This document shows, in pieces, positions 17,168 through 29,449 of a stretch of DNA of 64,000 nucleotides. The DNA comes from Phaeacidiphilus oryzae TH49 (GTDB lineage: Bacteria > Actinomycetota > Actinomycetes > Streptomycetales > Streptomycetaceae), in the NCBI RefSeq assembly GCF_000744815.1, contig NZ_JQMQ01000005.1:1248055-1312054 (forward strand), read 5' to 3'. The notes beneath the pieces are model-generated. The model saw only the letters and a program-made list of their open reading frames with translations. It did not search any database and was not told the origin of the DNA. The position numbers and the translations under genes are program-made. Each line of letters opens with the position of its first letter. Position 1 is the stretch's first letter.

Positions 17168-18070
17168 ATGGACCTGAACAGCAAGACCGCCGTCGTCACC
17201 GGCGCCGGCCGCGGCCTCGGCCGCGCCTACGCCACCGCCCTGGCCGCCGCGGGAGCGGCCGTCGTCGTCAACGACGTGGACGCCGAGGCCGCCGAGGCCG
17301 TCGCCAAGGAGATCACCCGGGCCGGCGGCCGGGCCGTCGCCCAGCCGGGCCCGGTCGGCCCGGCCGCCACCGCGGACGCCCTGGTCGCCCGGGCGGTCGA
17401 GGAGTTCGGGCGGCTGGACGTGATGGTCACCAACGCCGGCGTGCTCCGCGACCGGGTGCTGTGGAAGATGTCCGACGAGGACTTCGACACGGTGGTCGAC
17501 GTCCATCTGCGGGGCACCTTCACCTGCGTGCGGTCGGCGGTGCTGCGGATGCGCGAGCAGGGCGGGGGCGGGCGGATCATCGTCGCCGGCTCCCCGGCCG
17601 GGCAGCGCGGCAACTTCGGGCAGACCAACTACTCGGCGGTCAAGGCCGGCATCGTGGCGATGGTCCGCACCTGGGCGATGGAGCTGGCCAAGGCCGGCAT
17701 CACGGCGAACGCGGTGGTGCCCAACGCGGCCACCGAGATGACCCGTACGATGCCGGTCTTCGCCCCGCACATCGAGGCCTACGAGGCGGACGGCACGCCG
17801 TTCCCGGACGCGCTGCGGAAGGGCGTCGCCTTCGGCACCCCCGAGGACTGCGCGGGCGCGGTGGTCTGGCTGGCCTCGGACGCGAGCGAGGGGGTCACCG
17901 GGCAGGCGATCGGGATCGGCGGGGACAAGCTCTCCCTCTGGTCGCACCCGGAGGAGGTCTCCGCCGCGTACACCGACGGCGGCTGGTCCGCCGAGGAGAT
18001 CGCCGCCGCCTGGCCGGTCTCGGTCGGCGCGCGGCCGGCCACGTACGGCATCCCCGCCCCCAAGCTCTAG
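17168..18070 (+). CDS. SDR family dehydrogenase, probable 3-hydroxy-3-aryl-propanoyl-CoA dehydrogenase (CouN-like)
   Basis: A 300-aa short-chain dehydrogenase with the cofactor motif TGAGRGLG (about residues 11-18), NAG, a catalytic Ser in IVAGSPAG and YSAVK (Tyr/Lys). Family members oxidise or reduce 3-hydroxy/3-ketoacyl thioesters. With an amidohydrolase, a CoA ligase and a MaoC hydratase behind it, the fitting role is oxidation of the 3-hydroxy-3-(hydroxyphenyl)propanoyl-CoA formed from p-coumarate or ferulate, as for CouN of Rhodococcus. The exact substrate is inference. First gene of a four-gene operon. Confidence 0.78.
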   Translation: MDLNSKTAVVTGAGRGLGRAYATALAAAGAAVVVNDVDAEAAEAVAKEITRAGGRAVAQPGPVGPAATADALVARAVEEFGRLDVMVTNAGVLRDRVLWKMSDEDFDTVVDVHLRGTFTCVRSAVLRMREQGGGGRIIVAGSPAGQRGNFGQTNYSAVKAGIVAMVRTWAMELAKAGITANAVVPNAATEMTRTMPVFAPHIEAYEADGTPFPDALRKGVAFGTPEDCAGAVVWLASDASEGVTGQAIGIGGDKLSLWSHPEEVSAAYTDGGWSAEEIAAAWPVSVGARPATYGIPAPKL

Positions 18071-18083
18071 GGAGTCCGCCCAG

Positions 18084-18992
18084 ATGGCAGCTCAGACGGC
18101 GACGACGCCGCGGAAGTTCGACCTGGACGCGATCAGCGCGATCGACGTCCATGTGCACGCCGAGGTCTCGAGCAAGGGGGGGACCTCCCTGGACTCCTCC
18201 CTCGACCAGGCCGCCGACAAGTACTTCAAGCGGGAGGAGGAGCACCGGCACCCCACCCTGGAGCAGATCGCCGCCACCTACCGCGAGCGGAACATGGCCT
18301 GCGTGGTCTTCACCGTGGACGCGGAGACCGCGACCGGGACCGAGCCGGTGCCGAACGAGGAGATCGCGGAGGCGGCCGCGGCCAACCCGGACGTGATCAT
18401 CCCCTTCGCCGGCCTCGACCCGCACAAGGGCAAGGCGGCGATCCGCCAGGCCCGGCGGCTGGTGGAGGAGTACGGGGTGCGCGGCTTCAAGTTCCACCCC
18501 AGCGTGCAGGCCTTCCGGCCGAACGACCGGATGGCGTACCCGCTCTACGAGACCATCCAGGAGCTGGGCGCGATCGCGGTCTTCCACACCGGGCAGACCG
18601 GGATCGGGGCCGGGGTGCCGGGCGGCGGCGGGATCCGCCTCAAGTACTCGCATCCGATGGACATCGACGACGTGGCGGTGGACTTCCCGCACCTGCCGAT
18701 CATCATGGCGCACCCCTCCTTCCCCTGGCAGGACGAGGCGCTGGCGGTGGCCACCCACAAGCCGACCGTGTACATCGACCTGTCGGGCTGGTCGCCGAAG
18801 TACTTCCCGCCGCAGCTGGTGCAGTACGCCAACTCGCTGCTCAAGGACAAGGTGCTGTTCGGCTCGGACTACCCGATGCTCACCCCGGACCGCTGGCTGG
18901 CGGACTTCGAGAAGCTGCCGATCAAGGACGAGGTCCGGCCGAAGATCCTCAAGGAGAACGCCGCGCGACTCCTCGGCCTCTCGAAGGACTGA
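18084..18992 (+). CDS. Amidohydrolase family protein, probable aryl-3-ketoacyl-CoA hydrolase (CouO-like)
   Basis: A 302-aa amidohydrolase-2 family TIM barrel. Metal ligands are visible as DVHVHAE (HxH, about residues 20-26), FKFHPS, MAHPSFPW and the late Asp in GSDYPML. In Rhodococcus p-hydroxycinnamate catabolism a protein of this family hydrolyses 4-hydroxyphenyl-3-ketopropanoyl-CoA to 4-hydroxybenzoate and acetyl-CoA, and the present neighbours are the same set of enzymes. The spacing from the SDR is 13 bp. A decarboxylase role (another activity of the family) is the alternative. Confidence 0.75.
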   Translation: MAAQTATTPRKFDLDAISAIDVHVHAEVSSKGGTSLDSSLDQAADKYFKREEEHRHPTLEQIAATYRERNMACVVFTVDAETATGTEPVPNEEIAEAAAANPDVIIPFAGLDPHKGKAAIRQARRLVEEYGVRGFKFHPSVQAFRPNDRMAYPLYETIQELGAIAVFHTGQTGIGAGVPGGGGIRLKYSHPMDIDDVAVDFPHLPIIMAHPSFPWQDEALAVATHKPTVYIDLSGWSPKYFPPQLVQYANSLLKDKVLFGSDYPMLTPDRWLADFEKLPIKDEVRPKILKENAARLLGLSKD

Positions 18993-19058
18993 ACCGGCCG
19001 CACGCACCACGCACCGATCCGCACCCACCTCCGACGAAGGACGAAGGAGTCACCCGTC

Positions 19059-20510
19059 GTGAAGAACCAGGGCATCGGCTCCTGGACGGCGCGCCGAGCG
19101 CGGCGCACGCCAGGGCGGACGGCCGTGATCCATCCGGCCACCGGGACGACCTTGACATACCGTCAACTGCACGAGCGGGTCTGTCGGCTGGCGGCGGGGC
19201 TGCGCGGTCTCGGGGTGCGGCGCGGGGACCGGGTGGCCTACCTCGGGCCGAACCACCCCTCCTTCCTGGAGACCCTCTTCGCCGCCGGGCTGCTCGGCGC
19301 GGCGCTGGTCCCGCTCAACACCCGGCTGACCGACGCCGAACTCTCCTACCAGCTCGGCGACTCGGGGACGGGGGTGCTGATCCACGGCCAGCCGACGGCG
19401 GCGGACGCGCCGGCGCTCCACCACCGGATCCCGCTGGAGACGGAGTACGAGGCGCTGCTGGCGGACGCGGGCGACTCCGGCGAGGGGCCGGACGAACCGG
19501 TCACCGGCGAGGACCTCGCCATGATCATGTACACCTCGGGGACCACCGGCCGTCCCAAGGGCGCCGAACTCACCCACGCCAACCTGACCTGGAACTCGCT
19601 CAACGTCCTGGTCGACCACGATCTGGCGGCGGACGAGGTCACCCTGCTCACCGCCCCGCTCTTCCACACCGCCGCCCTCAACATGAACTGCCTGCCGACG
19701 CTGCTGAAGGGCGGGACCGTCGTCATCGAGCCGGGGTTCGACCCCGGCCGCGTCCTCGACCTGATCGAGCGCCACCGGGTCACCCTCCTCTTCGGCGTGC
19801 CGACGATGTACGACGCGCTGGCCGCCCATCCCGCCTACGGGACGGCCGACCTGAGCTCGGTGCGCTCCCTGATGTGCGGGGGCGCACCGGTGCCGGAGGC
19901 GACCGCGCGGGCCTGGCAGAAGCTCGGGCTCAGCTTCGTCGAGGGCTACGGGATGACCGAGGCCTCGCCGGGCGTCCTCCTCTCCGGCATCCCGCACTTC
20001 TTCACCGACGTACGGCTGGACTCCCCCGCCCCCGGCGAGCCGGGCGAGATCACCGTCCACGGACCGAACGTCGTGCGGGGTTACTGGGGCCTGCCGGAGG
20101 CGACCGCCTCCGCCTTCGGCGACGGCTGGTTCCGTACCGGCGACATCGGCCAGGAGGACGCCGAGGGCCGGGTCCGGATCGTCGGCCGGGCGAAGGACAT
20201 GTTCATCTCCGGCGGGGAGAACGTCTATCCGGCGGAGGTGGAGAGCGCTCTCCGCGAGAACCCGGCGATCGCCGACTGCGCGGTGATCGGCGTCCCCGAC
20301 GCCAAGTGGGGCGAGGTCGGCCGGGCCTTCGTCGTCCTCACCCAGGAGGCGCGCGGCGGAGTCGCGGAGGAGGAAATCCTCGCGCCCCTCACCACCCGCC
20401 TCGCCAAGTACAAGATCCCCAAATCCGTCGTCCTGCTGGACGCCCTCCCCCGGAACGCCTCCGGAAAGCTCGTCAAGTCCCGACTCCCCCGCACCGACCA
20501 GAAGGACTGA
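19059..20510 (+). CDS. Acyl-CoA synthetase, probable hydroxycinnamate:CoA ligase (CouL-like)
   Basis: A 483-aa ANL-superfamily enzyme that adenylates a carboxylate and transfers it to CoA. The AMP-binding motif is YTSGTTGRPKG (about residues 157-167); later motifs are GYGMTEASP, WFRTGDIG and the hinge plus catalytic lysine region at the C-terminus (NASGKLVKSRL). The GTG at 19059 is preceded by ACGAAGGAG. Context predicts activation of p-coumarate, ferulate or a dihydro-cinnamate; other fatty or aryl acids are possible. Confidence 0.82.
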   Translation: MKNQGIGSWTARRARRTPGRTAVIHPATGTTLTYRQLHERVCRLAAGLRGLGVRRGDRVAYLGPNHPSFLETLFAAGLLGAALVPLNTRLTDAELSYQLGDSGTGVLIHGQPTAADAPALHHRIPLETEYEALLADAGDSGEGPDEPVTGEDLAMIMYTSGTTGRPKGAELTHANLTWNSLNVLVDHDLAADEVTLLTAPLFHTAALNMNCLPTLLKGGTVVIEPGFDPGRVLDLIERHRVTLLFGVPTMYDALAAHPAYGTADLSSVRSLMCGGAPVPEATARAWQKLGLSFVEGYGMTEASPGVLLSGIPHFFTDVRLDSPAPGEPGEITVHGPNVVRGYWGLPEATASAFGDGWFRTGDIGQEDAEGRVRIVGRAKDMFISGGENVYPAEVESALRENPAIADCAVIGVPDAKWGEVGRAFVVLTQEARGGVAEEEILAPLTTRLAKYKIPKSVVLLDALPRNASGKLVKSRLPRTDQKD

Positions 20511-20990
20511 GTGCCCATCATGACCACCATCGCCCGCGGCCTCGACGGAATCCGCGCCCAGCAGGGTGCCGACCTCGGCCACACCGACTGGATGGAGATC
20601 ACCCAGGACCGGGTGAACACCTTCGCCGACGCCACCGGCGACCACCAGTGGATCCACGTCGACCCCGAACGCGCCAAGTCCGGCCCGTTCGGCGGCCCGA
20701 TCGCCCACGGCTACCTGACCCTCTCCCTCCTCATCCCGCTGTGGAGCGAGCTCCTCCAGGTCGAGGAGGTCGACATGGCGATCAACTACGGGCTGAACAA
20801 GGTCCGCTTCCCGCACCCCGTTCCCGTCGGCTCGAAGATCCGCGCCACCGGCCGGATCGCCGAGGTCAAGGACATCAAGGGCGGCGTGGAGGTCACCGTC
20901 GACCTCGCGGTCGAGATCGAGGGCGTCGCCAAGCCGGCCTGCGCGGCCCAGGGCATCTACCGCTTCCTGGCCGGCGCCGCCCAGGCCTGA
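20511..20990 (+). CDS. MaoC family dehydratase, probable hydroxycinnamoyl-CoA hydratase (CouM-like)
   Basis: A 159-aa hot-dog protein with the R-hydratase signature ATGDHQWIHVDPERA (catalytic Asp/His) followed by GPIAHGYLTLSL. It would add water to a hydroxycinnamoyl-CoA to give the 3-hydroxy thioester used by the SDR at the head of the operon. The GTG at 20511 has AAGGA 4-5 bp upstream and is used; the ATG at 20520 is the alternative. Last gene of the four-gene unit. Confidence 0.78.
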   Translation: MPIMTTIARGLDGIRAQQGADLGHTDWMEITQDRVNTFADATGDHQWIHVDPERAKSGPFGGPIAHGYLTLSLLIPLWSELLQVEEVDMAINYGLNKVRFPHPVPVGSKIRATGRIAEVKDIKGGVEVTVDLAVEIEGVAKPACAAQGIYRFLAGAAQA

Positions 20991-21046
20991 CCGATCCGGT
21001 GCGGCCGGGAGCGTGCCGGCGGCACCGTGCCGGCGGCACCGTGCGG

Positions 21047-24950
<3,904 letters not shown>

Positions 24951-24954
<4 letters not shown>

Positions 24955-25148
24955 TTGTTGCTCCCCCACTGGCTCAGGCCGACTATGAGGAGAACGTAGA
25001 ACGCCACCAGTGCCAGCCCCGCGAGCACCAGCAGCACCGCGACCACGACTCCGAACACCGCCCAGCCGCTGCGCGGTCGCCGCGGGGCGGGTGGGACGCC
25101 GCCGCCGGATCTTCCCTGCGAGGCGGGCGGCAGGGGCGAGTCGGACAT
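24951..25148 (-). CDS. 65-aa single-span membrane protein coupled to UbiA
   Basis: A small protein with a proline/arginine-rich cytoplasmic start and one long hydrophobic segment (about residues 30-57), ending QWGSNK. GGGAGG sits 5 bp before the ATG at 25148. Its stop overlaps the prenyltransferase GTG. I do not recognise a family. Coupling suggests a partner or stabiliser of the UbiA protein (inference). Confidence 0.7.
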
Positions 25149-25220
25149 CGGGGGCCTCCCCGGCTCGGGCTGACGCGTAGACCGTGCCCCGCAGTGTGAC
25201 GCGAACCCCGCCACTCCGCA

Positions 25221-25236
25221 TGAGTACGCGTACTCA
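25221..25236. promoter_or_regulatory. Perfect 16-bp palindrome upstream of the small membrane protein/UbiA pair
   Basis: TGAGTACGCGTACTCA is fully self-complementary and lies 73 bp upstream of the start codon at 25148. Likely an operator; I do not recognise the regulator. Confidence 0.5.
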
Positions 25237-25388
25237 ACTTCGCCCCGGGTACTCCGCCGACGGCTACTTCCGCCTCGGGCGCCGCCGACCTCGCCGGTAC
25301 TCGATGAGCTCGGCCAACTGCCGGTCGTACCTTGAGCAGTCGGGCTCATCGGACCCCCCGCCGGAAGTCCCCGGCTTCGAGCGTACGC

Positions 25389-25431
25389 GGAGGCCGATGC
25401 TGTCCGCGGAATCGGGACAGCATCGGCCTCC
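25389..25431. terminator. Strong hairpin at the end of the pca-pob operon
   Basis: A perfect 17-bp stem (GGAGGCCGATGCTGTCC and its complement) with a 9-nt loop lies 55 bp beyond the stop of the aldehyde dehydrogenase. There is no T-run, which is usual for streptomycete terminators. Confidence 0.75.
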
Positions 25432-25485
25432 GGGCGGCTGGGGCCGCGGGGGTGACGGTGGGCCAGGCCGGTAAGACCGGTAAGG

Positions 25486-26952
25486 TCAGAACGGGTACTG
25501 CGGGAGGTCCGCGCGGATGGTCGTCCAGCGGGTTTCCGTGAAGGACTCCAGGTTGGCTCGGGTGCCGCCGTGGCGGCCGCCGGTGCCGGAGTCGAGGACG
25601 CCGCCGAAGGGGGCGACGGCCTCGTCCTGGACGGTCTGGTCGTTGATGTGGACCAGGCCGGACGGGATCCGCTCGGCGACCGCGTAGGCCGCCGCCGGGT
25701 CCGGCCCGAGGACGGAGAGGGAGAGGCCGTACTCGGAGGAGCGGGCCAGCTCGACGGCCTCGTCCACGGTGTCGAAGACGGTGACCGGGGCCACCGGGCC
25801 GAAGATCTCCTCGCGGAAGGCGCGGGAGTCGGCGGGGACCGAGCCGAGGACGGTGGGGCGGTAGAAGAGCCGGTCGTAGGTGCCGCCCGCGCGCAGCTCG
25901 GCGCCGGCCGCGAGGGTCTCGGTGACGATGGCGTGGATGTTGTCGCGCTGCCGCTCGTCGATGATCGGGCCGAGGGCGACGTCGCCGGAGGCCGGGTCGC
26001 CGACGGTCAGCTTGTCGGCGCGGGCGGCCAGGTTGGCGGTGTACTCCTCGGCCAGGGAGGAGTGCACCAGGTGTCGGCCGGCCACCATGCAGATCTGGCC
26101 CTGGTGGTTGAAGGAGCCGAAGGCGCCGACGGAGGAAGCCGCGGACGGGTCCGTGCCTGGGAGGACCACGATCGCCGAGTTGCCGCCCAGTTCGAGGTGG
26201 ACGCGCTTGAGGTGGCGGCCCGCCAGCTCGCCGATGGCGCGGCCGGCGCGGGTGGAGCCGGTGAAGGCGATGACCCGGACGGCCGGGTCCTCGATCACGG
26301 CCGAGCCGGTCTCGGCGCCGCCGGGGAGTACGGACAGCAGTCCGGCCGGCAGCCCGGCCTCCTCCAGGATCCGGGCGAAGACCACGCCACCGGAGACGGA
26401 GGTGCGGGGGTCCGGCTTGAGGAGGACCGCGTTGCCGAGGGCGAGGGCGGGCGCGACCGCGCGGATCGCCAGGATGGTGGGGACGTTGAAGGGCGCGATG
26501 ACGCCGACGACCCCGACCGGGACCTGCCGGGAGAAGCTGGTGCGGCCGGGGACGGCGGTCCGCAGCACCTCGCCGTACGGAGCCGAGGCGAGCGCCGCCG
26601 CCTCGTAGAACTCCTGGGCGGTGGTGCCGATCTGGAAGCCGGCCATGCCGGGGGCGGCGCCGGTCTCGGTGCGCAGCCACTGCTCGATCTCGGCGGCGTG
26701 CTGCTGGTAGAGGTCGCCGGCCCGGCGGAGGACGGCCGCCCGCTCGGTGTAGGGCAGGCCTGCCCAGTCGCGCTGCGCCGCAGAGGCGGCCTCCGCCGCG
26801 CGGCGGACGTCGGCGGCGGAGGCGTGGCCGATGCGGCCCAGCTCCTCGCCGGTGGACGGGGAGACCACCGGGTGGACGCCGGCGCCGCCGTCCGTCCAGG
26901 CGTCGCCGACCCGGATCTTGCCTTCCCAGTCGCGGGGTTCCAGAAGTGCCAT
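25486..26952 (-). CDS. Aldehyde dehydrogenase, probable vanillin/benzaldehyde dehydrogenase
   Basis: A 488-aa NAD(P)-dependent aldehyde dehydrogenase. Motifs: VIAPFNVP near residue 158, FTGSTRAGR near 232, general base Glu in LELGGN near 255 and nucleophile Cys in GQICM near 288. The sequence resembles the benzaldehyde/vanillin dehydrogenase branch. Last gene of the minus-strand pca-pob operon, 43 bp after pobA, so oxidation of 4-hydroxybenzaldehyde or vanillin to the acid is the expected job. This would feed pobA and vanAB. Confidence 0.82.
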   Translation of the reverse strand: MALLEPRDWEGKIRVGDAWTDGGAGVHPVVSPSTGEELGRIGHASAADVRRAAEAASAAQRDWAGLPYTERAAVLRRAGDLYQQHAAEIEQWLRTETGAAPGMAGFQIGTTAQEFYEAAALASAPYGEVLRTAVPGRTSFSRQVPVGVVGVIAPFNVPTILAIRAVAPALALGNAVLLKPDPRTSVSGGVVFARILEEAGLPAGLLSVLPGGAETGSAVIEDPAVRVIAFTGSTRAGRAIGELAGRHLKRVHLELGGNSAIVVLPGTDPSAASSVGAFGSFNHQGQICMVAGRHLVHSSLAEEYTANLAARADKLTVGDPASGDVALGPIIDERQRDNIHAIVTETLAAGAELRAGGTYDRLFYRPTVLGSVPADSRAFREEIFGPVAPVTVFDTVDEAVELARSSEYGLSLSVLGPDPAAAYAVAERIPSGLVHINDQTVQDEAVAPFGGVLDSGTGGRHGGTRANLESFTETRWTTIRADLPQYPF

Positions 26953-26995
26953 GTCGGGCCTGACTTCCTTGCTGCTGAGGGTGGGTGATGGAACG

Positions 26996-28174
26996 TCAGA
27001 CCGTGGGGAGGCCGACGTAGTTCTCGGCGAGGGAGGCGCGGGCGGCCTCCGAGGTCGCGGTGTAGCGGAGGTTGGAGAGCTGGAGGCGGTAGTCGAACTC
27101 CGGCTGGTGGGGGTCCCGGTGGAGCATGGTGGTCATGAAGAAGGAGAAGTGCTCGGCCCGCCAGACCCTCCGCAGGGCGGTCTCCGAGTAGCCGTCGAGC
27201 AGCGACTCGTCGCCGCCCGCCTGCCATTTGGCGATGGCCTGGGCGAGGAGGGTGACGTCGGCGACGGCCAGGTTGAGGCCCTTGGCGCCGGTCGGCGGGA
27301 CGATGTGGGCGGCGTCGCCGGCCAGGAAGAGCCGGCCGTGCCGCATCGGCTCGGCGACGAAGCTGCGCATCGGGGTGATCGACTTCTCGGTGATCGGCCC
27401 GCGGGCCAGCTTCCAGTCGCCCTCGATCTCGAAGCGGGCGGCCAGTTCGTCCCAGATCCGGTCGTCGGACCAGTTGTCCACGCTGTCGTCCGGGTCGACC
27501 TGGAGGTAGAGCCGGCTGACGGTCTCCGAGCGCATCGAGTGGAGGGCGAAGCCGCGCGGGTGGTGGGCGTAGATCAACTCCTCGCAGGAGGGCGGGACGT
27601 CGGCGAGGATGCCGAGCCAGGCGAAGGGGTAGACCCGCTCGAAGGTCCGCTGGAGCTCGGCCGGTATGTGGGCGCGGCCGATGCCGTGGAAGCCGTCGCA
27701 GGCGACCACCGCGTCGCAGTCCAGGACCTCGTCCCGGCCGTTCTGGCTGAACCGGATCCGGGGGTGGTCGGTCTCGATGTCCTCGATGGCGGTGGCGTGC
27801 GCCTCGAAGAGGATGGTGTCCCCGCCGTCCGCCAGGCGGAGCTCGATCAGGTCCTTGACCACCTCGGTCTGCGCGTAGACCATCACCGACCGGCCGCCGG
27901 TCGCGGAGGGGAAGTCCACCCGGTGGGACTGCCGGTCGAAGCGCAGCTCGATGCCGTCGTGCCGGATGCCCTCGGCGTCCATCCGGGCGCCGGCGCCGGA
28001 GGCGCGCAGCACGTCGACCGTGGCCTGCTCCAGGATGCCGGCGCGCTGGCGGCGCTCGACGTACGCGCGGTCGCGGTTCTCCAGGACCACGCTGGCGATT
28101 CCCTGCTTGTGCAGCAGGTGGGAGAGCAGGAGTCCGGCCGGTCCGGCCCCGATGATGCCCACGGTGGTACGCAT
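26996..28174 (-). CDS. pobA: 4-hydroxybenzoate 3-monooxygenase
   Basis: A 392-aa class A flavoprotein hydroxylase that converts 4-hydroxybenzoate to protocatechuate. The FAD motif GAGPAGLLLS (residues 9-18), QRAGILEQ, the GD-type motif DAVVACDGFHG and LFLAGDAAHIVPPTGAKGLN are all present, at the normal PobA length. Substrate-pocket residues are in YAHHPRGFALHSMRS. It sits 60 bp after pcaL and ahead of the aldehyde dehydrogenase, completing a peripheral route into the pca pathway. Confidence 0.95.
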   Translation of the reverse strand: MRTTVGIIGAGPAGLLLSHLLHKQGIASVVLENRDRAYVERRQRAGILEQATVDVLRASGAGARMDAEGIRHDGIELRFDRQSHRVDFPSATGGRSVMVYAQTEVVKDLIELRLADGGDTILFEAHATAIEDIETDHPRIRFSQNGRDEVLDCDAVVACDGFHGIGRAHIPAELQRTFERVYPFAWLGILADVPPSCEELIYAHHPRGFALHSMRSETVSRLYLQVDPDDSVDNWSDDRIWDELAARFEIEGDWKLARGPITEKSITPMRSFVAEPMRHGRLFLAGDAAHIVPPTGAKGLNLAVADVTLLAQAIAKWQAGGDESLLDGYSETALRRVWRAEHFSFFMTTMLHRDPHQPEFDYRLQLSNLRYTATSEAARASLAENYVGLPTV

Positions 28175-28234
28175 GGGGCACCTCCTCGTCGTTGAGAGAG
28201 CTGTGGGTGGTGGTGGGTGGGGTGGGGTGGGTCG

Positions 28235-29449
28235 TCAGTTCTCGGCGTCGATCTCAGCGAGTACGCGCTGGGCGACGCCGAAGGCGGAGTTCGCGGAGGG
28301 GACACCGCAGTAGATCGCCGACTGCAGCACCACCTCCTTGATCTCCTCCCGGGTCAGGCCGTTGTTGATGGCGGCCCTGATGTGCATCCCCAGCTCGTCG
28401 AGGTGCCCGTGGGCGATGAGTGCGGTGATGGTGATGCAACTGCGGGTCCTGCGGTCCAGGCCGGGGCGGGTCCAGATCTCGCCCCAGGCGTAGCGGGTGA
28501 TGAAGTCCTGGAACTCGGCGGTGAGTTCGGTGATGCGGGAGGTCGCGCGGTCGACATGGGCGTCGCCGAGTACCTGGCGGCGGACGCGGATGCCGGCGGC
28601 GTACCGGGCGGAGTCGTCGGACGCGGGGCGGGCGGGGGCGTCGCCGACGGCGGCCAGGTGGGCGAGGAGGGCGGCGGTGACCGCCTCCGGGGCATCCACG
28701 GGGGCGAGGTGGCCGGCCCGCGGGATCTCGGTGAGCGCCGCGTCCGGGACCAGGTCGGCGAGCTCGCGGAGGTGCTCGGGCGGGGTGGCCAGGTCCTGGC
28801 GGCCGGCGACGGCGAGGGTCGGGACGGTGGTGACCTTCGGCAGCTCGGGGCGGCTGTCGAAGTTGCCGAGGGCGTCGCAGCAGGCGGCGTAGCCGATCGG
28901 GTCGACGGCCGTACGGAGGTCCGCGAGGAGGGACTGGGCGCGCGGGTCGGAGTGGAAGGACTCCGGGAACCAGCGCGGGAGTTGGGCGTCGGCGACGGCG
29001 CCGAGGCCGTCCTTCCGGACGGTCGCCGAGCGGGCGGACCAGTTGGCGGGGTCGCCGAAGTGCGAGGAGGTGCAGATCGCGGTGAGGGAGAGCAGCCGCT
29101 CGGGGTGGGTGATCGCGAGCTGCTGGCCGATCGCGCCGCCGATGGAGTCGCCCGCGTAGTGGAAGCGGTCGAGGCCGAGGTGGTCGGCGAGGGCGAGGAC
29201 CAGCTCGGCGAGGTCGGCCATGGTGGTCGCGTCGGGGGTCTCGGCGGTGGGGAGGACGGAGACCGGGGTCCCGCCGTGGCCGGGGAGGTCGAAGCGGATC
29301 ACCCGATGGGTGCGGGCGAGGGCCGGGACCAGGGCCGCCCAGAGCTCGCCTGCTACGCCGGCGGTGCCGATGGAGGAGCCCAGGATGATGGGGGGCGCGT
29401 CGTCCCGGCCGTCTATCCGGTGGTTGACCACGGGGGCGGCGGCGGTCAT
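28235..29449 (-). CDS. pcaL: Fused 3-oxoadipate enol-lactonase / 4-carboxymuconolactone decarboxylase (PcaL, PcaD-PcaC fusion)
   Basis: A 404-aa two-domain enzyme. Residues 1-265 are an alpha/beta hydrolase with nucleophile Ser in GDSIGG and a late His in AGHLAPVD (enol-lactone hydrolysis). Residues 285-404 are a carboxymuconolactone decarboxylase domain with RSCITITALIAHGHLDELG and GVPSANSAF. The fusion is typical of actinobacteria and carries out two successive steps to 3-oxoadipate. The ATG at 29449 has AGGAG upstream. The preceding pcaB frame runs through this start without stopping. Confidence 0.95.
   Translation of the reverse strand: MTAAAPVVNHRIDGRDDAPPIILGSSIGTAGVAGELWAALVPALARTHRVIRFDLPGHGGTPVSVLPTAETPDATTMADLAELVLALADHLGLDRFHYAGDSIGGAIGQQLAITHPERLLSLTAICTSSHFGDPANWSARSATVRKDGLGAVADAQLPRWFPESFHSDPRAQSLLADLRTAVDPIGYAACCDALGNFDSRPELPKVTTVPTLAVAGRQDLATPPEHLRELADLVPDAALTEIPRAGHLAPVDAPEAVTAALLAHLAAVGDAPARPASDDSARYAAGIRVRRQVLGDAHVDRATSRITELTAEFQDFITRYAWGEIWTRPGLDRRTRSCITITALIAHGHLDELGMHIRAAINNGLTREEIKEVVLQSAIYCGVPSANSAFGVAQRVLAEIDAEN

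Larger units (their letters stand above)
25149..25485. other. Intergenic region between the UbiA unit and the pob/pca operon end
   Basis: The 337-bp gap holds the palindrome at 25221-25236 and the large hairpin at 25389-25431. No convincing gene is seen in it. Confidence 0.6.

Noticed and set aside
25184-25541. Small plus-strand ORFs upstream of the aldehyde dehydrogenase end
   Set aside because: They cross the palindrome and the terminator hairpin and lack start signals and homology.
28254-29446. A genuine 400-residue C-terminal domain of PcaB
   Set aside because: The tail is Pro/Arg/His-rich and lies entirely in the alternative frame of pcaL, which has full family homology; treated as read-through caused by a missing stop or frameshift.
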